Source of the DNA: Zychaea mexicana
Lineage: Eukaryota > Mucoromycota > Mucoromycetes > Mucorales > Lichtheimiaceae
NCBI RefSeq assembly: GCF_025766255.1
Contig: NW_026516718.1
Location: 1 to 64,000, forward strand
Length of the DNA: 64,000 nt
Direction: 5' to 3'
Notes under the pieces: model-generated
Told to the model about the DNA's origin: nothing
Databases searched by the model: none
Seen by the model: the letters and a program-made list of their open reading frames with translations, nothing else
Translations under genes and position numbers: made by a program
Shown here: piece after piece, positions 1-10,366 of the stretch
Layout of the letters: the number at the start of each line of letters is the position of its first letter
Numbering within the stretch: the stretch's first letter is position 1

Positions 1-1198
1 AAGTGAGGATCCGCAAAAGACATAGCCCAAAAAATCGAATTCTCTGAGTGTATTTCATCGACTGACGACCACACCATATTCTGTGCATTGATGTTTTAAT
101 GCGAGCTGCTCTGTGCTATTCAAACAAGAAAAGAGAGACTTGACTTCTGTTGCTTCCCAATCAAAAACACTTCTTCCATCTCTTCGACATAAAGCACTTC
201 TTTTCTCACTCCCACTTCTCTTTTGGGGAACGGACTTCACCAGCAAAGGTAATGACAAGCAGTAGCAGACGCTTGACGAAGGTGACACGTAGATAAGCAA
301 TGCAGCAACAACACCACCAGCAGAACAATGGCTGTAGCGTCAGCAGCAGCAATAGCAACCACGATGAACAGCAGCAGCCGCAACAGCAACAAGAATGAAG
401 TCATGGTGGTTTCGAGGCCCGGCATCAGACGCTTTTGTGAAAGGACGAGGAAACCAATAATCGCCTGTATAGATTTTCCCCCGTCATGCGTCTTATCGAT
501 GGCCTAGGCATTGTGTAGCCTCGGTGTCGAGTAGAAGAAAAGCGCGTCAATTAAATAGAGACACTTCATAAGGAGCCATGTAGAAAGACGAGGTTAGTGA
601 GTACGTGTAGCCTGGAGTGTGCATTTTGCAAAGGGGAATGTCAGTGAGGTTGCATCCCCAATGCCTCAGAAAATGACAGACCCATACTTCGGCGTGTCCT
701 GGTTTGGCAAGTGACGCTGTCAACTCTCTTTTCTTTCCTTTTTTGGATCAGTTGACCAGGCGATCAACATACAAGATTTAAATGCACTGCATGGAAATAA
801 TTTCTGCTACTTTGCTCCTCTCTCTCTCTATTCTTTAAATTATGCATATTGTGACTAAGATTTCGAATGCCAAAAAGTACCCTGGCACAGTGTCGACAAG
901 TATAACGACGAAACGTGCTGGTCGCGTTCAAAAGGTTGTCGTCTCGCCCAGGACTACCCGTAGCAGCAGTGGCAGTGACAGCGGTATGTAGTAGTAGCAG
1001 TATGTAGTTTAATAAAAGCATTTTTTTCTTTTAAAAAAAAAGGCAGCATTGCGCTGTATAAATCAAAAAGATACGTTGTCGTTTTTCTGCTGTTACGTAC
1101 GCGCGCGCGTGTGTGTGTGCGTGTGTGTGTTTTTGTGTAACTTAAAAGTCATCAGGTGAAGAATAATCCAACCCTGATGTGAACTCACTCCTCACTAT
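1..1198. other. Left-edge stretch without a recognisable gene
   Basis: I see no convincing coding exon here. Short open frames at 55-300 and 237-425 have simple-repeat composition (CAG/CAA-rich around 300-400) and no recognisable motif. An alternating purine-pyrimidine tract (GC then GT repeats) lies at about 1097-1130. The stretch may hold untranslated sequence of a gene beyond the window edge. Confidence 0.4.
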
Positions 1199-1406
1199 TA
1201 GGCCTGGTCAAAGGCCGCTGAAGCTTCAAATCTGAAGGTCGTACAGTAAAAACATTCTAGCCAATTATCACACTGAAGAAAACGTATTACTTAAAAAAGG
1301 TAGCTTCAGCTGTGATCATTCAACCCTCGCGCTCTTTACTTTTTAGGTGAAGAAATATTTGTACGACCTTCAGATTTGAAGCTTCAGCGGCCTTTGACCA
1401 GGCCTA
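1199..1406. repeat. 46-bp perfect inverted repeat with ~116-bp loop
   Basis: Bases 1199-1244 are the exact reverse complement of 1361-1406 (left arm begins TAGGCCTGGTCAAAGG). The intervening ~116 bp is AT-rich and not palindromic. A perfect match of this length is not expected by chance and suggests a foldback or MITE-like element, or a recent inverted duplication. The right arm overlaps the start of the broken coiled-coil gene that follows. Confidence 0.85.
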
Positions 1407-2641
1407 TTGTATTTCCTATTTTTTTTTTCTTTGTTGAAGTGACTTCTCCAGCATCATCCCAGTTCCCGATTTCCACTACTGCCCCACGCTCAGATTCCGC
1501 ACAGCTGCGCATCGCACCAGCATCAGCACCGTTAGCAGTACAAGTATCATCGGGCGAACAGGCTACCGCGTCTGCCCCTCCAGCGCCACCAAGCCAACCA
1601 GGGGTTGCCCTCACAAGAAACAGGTGCAAGTTTCACAGACGACACCAGCAATTTGACGATGCGTTACCTGACGATAACAGCAAGAAGGAGAAGATGGTAG
1701 CGATGACGACGACGAAAGTTCGATCCACCTAGAACTGAATCAGCAGCAGCAGCAGCAGTCAATCTCGAGTAAGTCATTTTTTTTAGCTATTGGGTGTCGC
1801 TTTTCGTCTTTATGTATACTAAGATTATGTTTTAATTCACTTATAGATGTTGCTGAGAAACCGTGCCCCTGTTTCTTGGAGCTCTTAAATGTGCTGGGAA
1901 ATCGTATCAACAACATGCCCTTGGCCAGTGTCGACACCGGTGACCTTGACGATGATGAGCCGGTCGTAATCCACCCTGTTCCGGAGGCTCGTTCGACTCC
2001 AGCGTTGCTTGACCACGAGCCACAGGAACTTCTTTGTTTGCCAGAAGAAGATCGTGCGCTTTTTGATTGATACTATCATGACAGCCACGACAACGACAGC
2101 TACGAGCCAACATTCGATTCACTACCATCGCGAGATAATAGCACTGATGATACAGCCACTGTCCCAATATCAACAGAAACAGCCAACACCGCACCATCCT
2201 CCCTATCGTCCTCATCACCTGCATCACGCAAACGTCCAGCATCAATTGCGGCCAATGTCAAGAAGTCTCACAACAAGAAACAGGCCACCAAGAACGCAAT
2301 AATCGACGCCATTACTGCAAAGGAAAGTGAAGCCCTGCCAGGTACCAAGAGGCAGTGACATTAGCTAAAGAAAACCAAAAGGCTGAGATGGAAGAGCGTC
2401 GCCTGGCTCGAGAACAACAGCAAGAAGCAGAGGAAAGACGCCACTGCGAGGAAATGGCCATCAAAAGCCAACAACTCAACATGGAACGCGAACTTGCCTT
2501 GCAAAGAATGGAGCGTGAGCGCATGCTAGCCAAGGAAAGCAACGAGACAAGACGCGCCGAGACAAGGGCCGCGTTGGTCAAGGAGATGTTGGTGGCTGGA
2601 AACAGTCTGAAGGATATCGAGCAACTTTTAAAGAGTCCTTA
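1376..2641 (+). pseudogene. Broken gene for a Pro/Ser-rich, acidic, coiled-coil protein
   Basis: A run of coding-like segments on the plus strand changes frame repeatedly. A Pro/Ala/Ser-rich segment (to about 1680) is followed after a frame shift by an acidic plus poly-Gln segment (about 1681-1768). A good GT-AG intron (1769-1846) then joins in frame to an acidic segment that meets TGA at 2068-2070. The same frame resumes with Ser/Thr-rich sequence and a basic cluster near 2230-2290. A second shift near 2340 leads into a highly charged Glu/Arg/Gln coiled coil (2355-2641) ending in a normal stop. This layout resembles fungal Myb/SANT-like or transposon-derived DNA-binding proteins with a C-terminal coiled coil, but no DNA-binding domain is visible. 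The one in-frame stop and two shifts argue for a pseudogene; wrongly read introns could explain some of them. Confidence 0.55.
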
Positions 2642-3422
2642 GTTTTTTATCTAGCCAAATTATATTATTATACAGACATAAAATACATACATGTTCTAAG
2701 ACCTAGAAGTAATGAACCTAGTACTTGACTTACCTGGCTGTTCATCATACCTACTACAGCCCTAGTATAGCCGTTTACCACTGCCCAATGTTTAAAAGTT
2801 CATAACGAGTCATTTTGTATAAGGTGAGTCATAGCCATGTTTTGCTACTATACATAAATACAAGTAATACCTCATTTACGAAAAGCTCATTTACATCTCT
2901 TTGTTCCTCTTCCCATGCCGTCTGAAGCACGAACTGACCGCCAAACGATACTTCTTCTGTTAAAGCAAGCAGTCGAGTTCCAAATTGTCTAAGAGTACTT
3001 TATGCGGATATCGGGGTACGCAGTTTAACGTTAGATCAGCCAGAAATAGCTGCCATGGCGACCCATATTGCTTCCCATTTAGGAGCCGTCGTTCAATGGC
3101 TGGCTGTCTTTCGTCATAGTTCATAAACGTATCTGCAAACGCATTAGCGATTTTTGTCATTCCTTATGGAAATCCACTTGCTTGTTCTTAAAATGGTTCA
3201 GAATTATTTGCCACTTTTTTGAGTCATCAAATACTTTGTAGATGTAAGAAAAAGCCCATCGGTTGTACGTGTAAATAGACTTCCGTACACTATATGAATC
3301 TATGTGGAAAGCTGGTGTAAAAAGCAACAATGCTTATATATCCATCCACGCAGCTAGCCGATATATTATTTATTCCTTTTGCCGCCCTTCTATCCCAATT
3401 TTAGTCCGAAATAACGATAGCA
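2642..3422. other. Intergenic stretch with an unrecognised minus-strand coding-like fragment
   Basis: On the minus strand, 3160-2960 gives an open frame that looks coding (aromatic and hydrophobic, e.g. GSPWQLFLADLTLN). Around 2965 a second coding-like stretch in another frame follows (EEVSFGGQFVLQTAWEEE) and ends near 2830. The junction has a TTTAACAG acceptor-like sequence. I recognise no family. It may be the 3' part of a decayed gene or a short gene with a missed intron. Nothing else is supported here. Confidence 0.3.
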
Positions 3423-5017
3423 ATGAAGGAAGCATTACAGGAGCAAGGATGGTACCTCAGCGAAGAAGGAATTAATATCCTTAGAGAACAACTTGATCAT
3501 CCTAACGCTTCTTTAGAAGACCTGGTGGCAGCTGCACTCGATGTACGTTTCTTTAAAAAATATACCCTGACAACACGTTTAGTGCGCGAAATCGCGTTTT
3601 ACATGGCAAACAATAACTGTGCATAATTTAGACCGATTTACGACACATTGGTGAACCAAGAGATCGAAAAGGAGAACCTGTCATTGCAGGTCCAACAGTA
3701 TTACAAGTTCAACAAGTTCAAAATGTTGCACTGCCGTCTACGCATCAAGTTGAACACCCAAGGCTTTTGCGGGTCGTGTTTAGCGACGGGGGTAAAAAGA
3801 AGCTCACAGGCGTTGAATTTCTGGGACACGTCGAATCGATAAAGTACAGTATAGGACCTACTGGTACATATTCATTATTGGTGACTCTGATGGTATTTAA
3901 TGATTTGGCAGGTTACTTACGCCCCCTGGATCGAAATTCTTGGTGACAAAACCGATTACTATCAAGGATCAGTTGTTGCTGCTAGGCCCTGGGATGTTGA
4001 AACCTTTGGGTGGTCATGTCCAAGAAATGGTGCAAGCGTGGCGTGCGGGCAAGGTAATCAGTAGCATCAAATGGTTATTTTTTTCTTCTTTAGCGTTCCA
4101 CAATCACAGGTACTTATGTCCGTCGTATCTTTTTTTTTTCTGGGTTTCTTCTATAGCAATTTGTAAAACGTGGGTTACAAACGGATGACGATAGTGGACC
4201 ACCACCATTTGTTCCTTTCAAAATCAAGCCAGCAGCTTCAAAGGAAGAGAAGAAGAAAAAGCCATCATCAACGGATACTAGTAGCAACAAAGACATGAAG
4301 GGCAACATTAATGCGGTTGATGCCAAACAGCAAAGCGAGAAAGGAGAAAAAAAGTCAAGGAAGAAGGACGAAGGCGCTGCTGATGGCCATCACAAAAAGG
4401 GCAAACGGAAAGAACCCAAAAACAAGGCCGTTGAAACGACGGATAGCAATATCAAGAACAAGAACAACAAAAATGATCGAGCACCGAAGAAGGAACAAAA
4501 TAACAAGTCTAAATCAGAAAAGTCCAAATCCGACAAAACGCAGCAGCAGAACAAATCTACTAGTGATAAGCCTGACAAGCCCACCGGCAACAAGTCTTTT
4601 GAAAATAAGCCCAGATCAGACAAATCCAACGATAAACCAAAATCTGGCAAAGCGAGTGAATCCAAATCGGACAAGCCAAACAAAGCGGCAGACAGTAAAC
4701 CCAAGAACAATGACAAACCGCCAAAGTCTGACGGACCCAAATCTGACAAGCCGAAAAAGCAAGATAGACCCAGAAAAAGTGAGCGGCAGGATGATGATGA
4801 TAATAATAGGAATAATCATGCGAAAAGCACATCGGGTGAAGCTCAAGGACCTCCAGCAATTAATACAACGGAACAAACACTGTCAGATCAAGAAAAAAGT
4901 AGCAGTCGAGGTCGAGGCAGAGGACGTGGGCGCGGCCGTGGTGGACGAGGTCGCGGTGGTAGCGGAGGAAATAGAGGTCGAGGAAGAGGACAAAGCCAAG
5001 GAAAAGATACCGAATAA
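3423..5017 (+). CDS. TDRD3-like OB-fold protein with C-terminal RGG box
   Basis: Four exons (3423-3542, 3632-3843, 3912-4053, 4157-5017) with GT-AG introns give a continuous 444-residue frame. Residues ~1-160 match the DUF1767/RMI1-type OB-fold of TDRD3. Landmarks are GWYLSEEGI, ALDTDLRHIG across the first splice, TVLQVQQVQNVA, LTPPGSKFLV and GGHVQEMVQAW, then the TDRD3-typical GPPPFVPF. The rest is a long Lys/Ser/Asp/Pro-rich disordered region ending in a Gly-Arg (RGG/RG) box at ~420-440. In animals TDRD3 is the OB-fold partner of topoisomerase III-beta and binds methyl-arginine through a Tudor domain. No Tudor domain is visible here; an RGG tail takes the C-terminus. A role in DNA/RNA topology with TOP3B is inferred from the N-terminal domain only. 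An RMI1-like role is the alternative. Confidence 0.85.
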
Positions 5018-5464
5018 AAAGATCCGTATTATACACAGCACTGTTGCTTGATTCTTTTTATTGTGTTGCTTAGTATGGGACAAGTGGAGAAACTAGTAAA
5101 GTTTGAACATCAAGCCCATAGCGAAGAAGCAGGTTTGGTTACTGAATAGATGGACCATTGTCACCTTCGCATCTTTGGGTCTTGAGCCCCTTCCCTGGTG
5201 TATGTAGAAGGAGATCAAAGGAAAAAGGCCTGCTTAAGGCTACTGCATAAAATGATCGACTCTTCTAAAAAGCTTTGTGTATAATGCAGATATGTAGTGA
5301 TATAAAATAATGCAAGACTTTCATTTTAAACTTATAGCAAAAAGTGTATAGAAATAAAATGGGGAGGGGATAAAGCAAAAAAAAAAAAAAAATAGATAAG
5401 CGAGCAAAATGATGGGTCTGGTAGAAAGGAAAGCTACTACCAAGTACGTAACAATTGTCATGGG
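5018..5464. other. Convergent 3' intergenic region
   Basis: This lies between the tail-to-tail TDRD3-like and kinase genes. It holds AT-rich sequence with AATAAA-like stretches (for example about 5354) and a poly-A run near 5376-5390, consistent with the 3' ends of both transcripts. No coding signal is seen. Confidence 0.5.
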
Positions 5465-7328
5465 CTAAGCCGCAACAGGGGATACCTTCTTTCGATTCTT
5501 CAGAATGGTTGCCTTGTCTAGATCAAGAGCAAAAGGCTTAAGTTGACGATGTTCCGTCGTCCTTGAGATGTGTGTGGTTTTATGGTCCTCTTCCTCCTCT
5601 TCATTCTCTTCGGTGAGATGGCCAAGCTTTCTAGCCTTTTCTTCGCCGATCCGCTGGACAGCATAAGTGATATCGAGGATTTCCTTGATGGAGGCGACGC
5701 CGGGGGAAAAGGCATCCTTGCGACGACGGTTGGATTTGGTTGTCTGGGTATCAAACTCTGAAGGTATAGCAGCGATCGGCATAGGCGACGGTACAGGCGC
5801 AAAGTGTTGCTGTTGTTGGGTGATCCAAGGGTGACGCAAGAACTCATCGACGGTGTATCGCTTATCGGCATCCACACACAGTAGATGGGTGATGAGATCC
5901 TTGGCTGCGTCCGAGATCGGATCCCACCACGGACTCAAGAACGTGTATTGGCCCTTGGCGACCTTGTGCGTCAGCGCTGGGATCGACTCGTCGTAGAACG
6001 GAGGGAAGCCACACAGCATGGTGTAGAGCACACATCCCAATGCCCACATATCCACTGATTTCGAGTATTTCTGGTCGCGCACAATTTCGGGAGCCGTATA
6101 GCCGACCGTTCCGCAAGGGGTGCCGGTTGCCTATTTAATGACGATGCTTATTTTTAAGCTTTCTCCCCCTCCCCCAGTACTGACTGACATCACATCACGA
6201 GTTTTGGTTTTTTTTGTTTACTTTACCTGATCCCAGATGACCTTGCTTAATCCAAAGTCGGCAATCTTGACAAGACCGATACCGCCACCACCGACGCCTG
6301 GCACAAATTCACCCTCATCCACCTTGTCTTCATCAAACGCGTCCTTGGGGCTTTTGGATGGGACGATCGGGATGGCTTCGAATAGGATGTTTTCCGGCTT
6401 GATATCCCGGTGCACGACACCACATTCTTCGTGGAGATGGCGGATCCCATGGGCAACCTGGAGGATCACATGGCGTGCAAGGTCTTCACTGAAATATGTC
6501 AGTTTGACAATCTGGTGGAACAGCTCGCCGCCCCGACAGAGCTCCATGACCAAAAAGTAATGATCGTCTGATTCGGAAAAGTGCAACAGCTGCACAAGGT
6601 TCTGGTGTTTGCCGCTCTGCATAACTTGGACTTCTTTCATAATGTTGGCACGCTATAGATTGACATGGAACCGTAAGCTTCTTCTTCTCTCTGTCTCTCT
6701 CTGTCTCAGAGGGCATTTATTATCTTTAATTTACCTCGGTTGCCCGTGGCTTCTTTTTCAAGCTTGCATGCAAATGCTGAGTTCGACCATGCTATCAAAC
6801 GCCCAAAAAAAAACCGTGTGTGAGTTTTTTTCTACTGTCCCCAGGAAATAGACGAGTTCGCATTTTACCTTGTCGATTTCGTGCTTGCGAACAACTTTGA
6901 TAGCAACAAGTTTTCCGGTCTGACTATCGCGTGCTTTATAGACAATTGAAAAGGCACCGCTGTTGTGGGTACGACTTATTAGCATACTGTATATGCAATA
7001 CACATATATCATTAAATACTTACTCGCCAAGCTTTTCAATTATCTCAAACCGTTCTAAACCGGCATAACTAGGCAAACGTCGCTTTCGAATGCGTTCCTG
7101 TTCAAATATTTGCTGTGCCGTGAGCGAAGGCTGCACAGAGAGCTTGTTGGGATCAGCAACGATGAGGGTTCGTTTGGAACCAGTAGTACCGTCGTCGCTG
7201 CTGCTGCTCTTGTTTTCTTTAGAATGTTCCTCTTGTTGTTGTCGTTTCTCTTGTTCTGACGACGTCATTGCTACAGACGTTCGCTTTTGCTTGCCTCCTT
7301 TGAGCAAGTTTTTAATCTGCGAAAGCAT
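5465..7328 (-). CDS. Srk1/Rck2-type MAPK-activated protein kinase
   Basis: Exons on the minus strand are 7328-7024, 6959-6869, a short exon ending at 6735 (5' edge uncertain), 6652-6227 and 6130-5465. All joins keep frame. The Gly loop is rebuilt by splicing as LGDGAFSIVYKA, and the catalytic Lys lies in VAIKVV. The HRD loop is HRDIKPENILFE and the DFG motif is ADFGLSK; GTVGYTAPE and DMWALGCVLYT follow. The insert between PENILFE and DFG, with DEGEFVPGVGGGGIGLVK, is the hallmark of yeast Rck1/Rck2 and S. pombe Srk1. These kinases act downstream of the Hog1/Sty1 stress MAPK on translation and mitotic entry. The N-terminus is Ser/Gln/Lys-rich and the C-tail is basic and acidic. The small exon before RANIMKEVQVM has several in-phase acceptors (about 6752-6809), so 6-25 residues there are ambiguous. 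Confidence 0.9.
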
Positions 7329-7793
7329 GCGATTGAAGAGTCCCCTTTTAAAAAAAAAAAAAAAAAAACGAAAGAAAAAAAAGAGGTGTCAAGAAATCGG
7401 TCATTGGGCGCGGTTTGACCATCGCTTAGACTCCGCCCTCACGCACGCACGTACACAGAACATGGGAGACAACACATGAGAGAGAAATCGAAAAATAGAG
7501 TGTTTCTATAGTGTCATATCCTAAAAGCACACACAATCGCGGGTAAACATGGGCGTAGATGCTGGTGTAAAATGCGATTGTTTTTTTTATGTACACACAA
7601 GCCTTCGGTGTTTCTATAGTATAAAATAAGAGGAAGTAAGGGAGAAGAATATAACCAAAGCAAAAGCAGGAGAGGTGTCTTGTATGAAGTAGAAGAGGTG
7701 CTGGTGGAGGTGGTGGTGATGTTGTTATAAGGGCATGATGGGAGAAACAAAGTGATTATTATAATGTGCTAGTTTTTTGAAAAAAGGGGGCAT
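7329..7793. other. Upstream region of the kinase gene / 3' region of PDB1
   Basis: Contains a poly-A tract (about 7350-7368) followed by a purine-rich AAG-type run just upstream of the minus-strand kinase start. The rest is non-coding sequence with CTT/CAC-type minus-strand simple repeats (about 7640-7720). I see no gene. Confidence 0.5.
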
Positions 7794-9577
7794 TTATGCG
7801 CCAATCTTCTTGTCCAAAACGTCTCTGCAAAGATAAAAGCTTAGTTAGTATACCAGTACTTGATGATTGCAGACAGCGCATGTATAAGTTATTGTAGGCT
7901 TACCTAACAGTCTTGACAATGACCTTGTCATCAGGGAAGGCAAAGTCTTCAAGGTTCTTTGCATAGGGGGTGGGGACATCGGCACCAGCGACGCGAACCA
8001 TGGGGGCATCCAAGTAGTCGAAAGCGTCAGCTATTCCAAACAAGAAACGTCAGTATTTTTGGGAGGCCCTGGTCAATTCCACCACACACACACCCATCCT
8101 ACTTTTTTAAGATGAAAGAAGCCCTCTTCCACTACAAACTTACATTCCATGACCTGAGCAGCGATCTCAGAGCCAACGCCAAAGGAGGCCCAGCCACCTT
8201 CCACAGTGACGATACGGTGGGTCTTCTTGATCGACTGGGCAATGGTGTCCACATCGAGGGGACGGATGGTGCGCAAGTTGATGACTTCGGCAGAGATACC
8301 GCTCTTGGCCAACTCCTCGGCGGCCTTGATGGAGAAACCGACGGAGCGCGAGTGTGAGACGATGGTGATATCCTTACCCTCGCGCTCGACCTTGGCCTTG
8401 CCGATGGGCAAGACAAAGTCGTTGGAGAGGGCCTCGGCGGACATGGGGTGGGAGACACCGTACTCCAACTCGTTCTCAAGGACAACGACAGGGTTGGGGT
8501 CGCGAATGGCGGCCTTCAAAAGACCCTTGGCGTCTTCCGAGTTCCATGGCGAGACAACCTTCAGGCCAGGCACAGAGCCGTACCATGCGGCATAGCACTG
8601 CGAGTGCTGGGCGGCAACACCGGCAGCAGCACCGTTGGGACCACGGAACACGATGGGGACCTTGACGGTACCGCCAGACATGTAGTGAGTCTTTGCGGCA
8701 GAGTTGACGATTTGATCGATAGCCTATATATGCACACACACACACACACACGCCAGGATCTTTTGTTAACGTTCCTTTTTCCCTTTCTACGATTCTGTAC
8801 ACGCTTGCTTGCTCTCTCAAGGGGGGGGTGGGTGTTCTTCTTCTCCACTGCTACTAAAAAAACTACAAACTGCTACAGCTGTTGCTCACCTGCATGGCAA
8901 AGTTGAAGGTCATGAATTCACAGACAGGCTTGAGGCCACTCATGGCCGAGCCAACAGCCAGACCGGCAAAACCCATCTCGGTGATAGGGGTGTCAATGAC
9001 TCGCTTTGATCCGAACTTGTCCAACAATCCCTTGGTGACCTATCAAACACAAAAAAACGCATTGGTTGGTTGGGTTGGGTTGGGTTGGGGAAAGGGAGAT
9101 CCGTGAGGGGGGGGGGAACAGAGTAAGTCGGAAGAAACTTTTTTTTTTAATTTTTTGGCCCAATCTTTTTCGTGTATTTTCCCGACTTCTCCCATATGAG
9201 TTAATTGAGAGTGTATAATAAAATTTACCTTGTAGGCACCGTTATACTGGGCAACTTCTTCACCAAGGATGTACACCTTTTCGTCGCGCAACAGTTCTTC
9301 CTCCAGAGCTTGGTTCAAAGCATCACGCACGGTCATCTTTTGATTTTTGTATTTCAATATAGACATGTATGTGTGAGTTGTTGTTGTTGTTGTTGCTGGT
9401 GACGTGTTTTTTTTATTATTATTCCACTCCTCCCCCTTTTTCCCTTACCTCGACAGCGTTGCTGGAGTTGAAGCGCTGTTGGCCAGCAGTGAAGGCAGAG
9501 TAGATTGCAGGCTTGGCAGCACGACGAGCAGATGCGGCAACAGGAGCAATGCGCTGAAGGGATGTGAGGAAGGTCAT
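7794..9577 (-). CDS. PDB1: Pyruvate dehydrogenase E1 component, beta subunit (mitochondrial)
   Basis: Six exons (9577-9449, 9336-9229, 9039-8890, 8723-8144, 8030-7904, 7824-7794) splice to 374 residues, normal for eukaryotic E1-beta. The first ~40 residues are Arg/Ala/Ser-rich and form a plausible mitochondrial presequence. The mature part starts [15 protein letters not shown] and contains [63 protein letters not shown] and the C-terminal transketolase segment with VEGGWASFG. Its family role is the thiamine-diphosphate-dependent decarboxylation of pyruvate with E1-alpha in the mitochondrial matrix complex. The last exon is only 31 bp and encodes the C-terminal DVLDKKIGA. Confidence 0.96.
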
Positions 9578-10366
9578 TGTGTCTTGTCCAGGGTATTATC
9601 AAAAAGGAGGCGAAGAAAGAAAGAAAAGCAAACAAGAGACAAGAAAAAGGGATTGCTGGGAAATTGTGTGAGCGGGCGGGCGGATCGGGTGGCTGTTGGG
9701 GGTGGCGAACGCGAATTGCTCCGAGTTGTCCCATGGTTTCCCCCGCTTTTACTTTGGCGATAGCTCTCTCGTTCTATGACTTATCGACTCCGGTCCGCCC
9801 ATTTGCTTCACACGGTCCTATTATACCCTTCCTGCTTTCTGCCTGTCTATCTCTTTCTACTGCCCCCCACCCCATCGCCCGGCCCTCAGATGGCTTGCAC
9901 TGTTAAGCTCGGCTGTATAAGCTTCTGTTTTTCTTTTTGGGTGCGAACTGTGCGTTGCACAATAGTCCATTCAATCAGATATCTCTTCTTTTGCATTGTT
10001 CTTGTTGTAATAGTGTGTATAAATATATATTGTGTACGAGTGATTGTGTGCTTTTTGTTGCTGTTGTTGGTTGCGCGTGTGCGTGTGACGGTGTGTGGAG
10101 TCAGTGTGGAGTCAGTGTGGAAAAAGGGATAGTGGATAACAGTATAAAATAAATACGAGAATAAAAGAGAAAACGAATGAGCGAGAGACTAATGTATATA
10201 TGTGTATGTATATAAACAAAAGAGAAAAGTCTAAGGGATTGTGATAAGTGGTAGCTTATTTCGATAGGTAGTAGAGAGGGGGTTGTTTGATATATATATA
10301 TATCTATATATATACTCATGAGAGCATACGACTCATGAGAGGAAGGTACTTTTTGGATCAGCCAAC
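9578..10366. other. PDB1 upstream region and Ppz 3' region
   Basis: The ~790 bp between PDB1 (start 9577) and the Ppz gene (stop 10367), both minus strand, shows no coding exon I can support. It holds pyrimidine-rich tracts near 9810-9880 and an AT dinucleotide run at about 10290-10313. It probably contains the PDB1 promoter and the Ppz terminator. Confidence 0.5.

Noticed and set aside
4311..5051. Second plus-strand frame over the TDRD3-like C-terminus
   Set aside because: It is a frame shadow of the Lys/Ser-rich and Gly-Arg-rich repeats. The frame continuous with exons 1-3 ends at 5017 instead.
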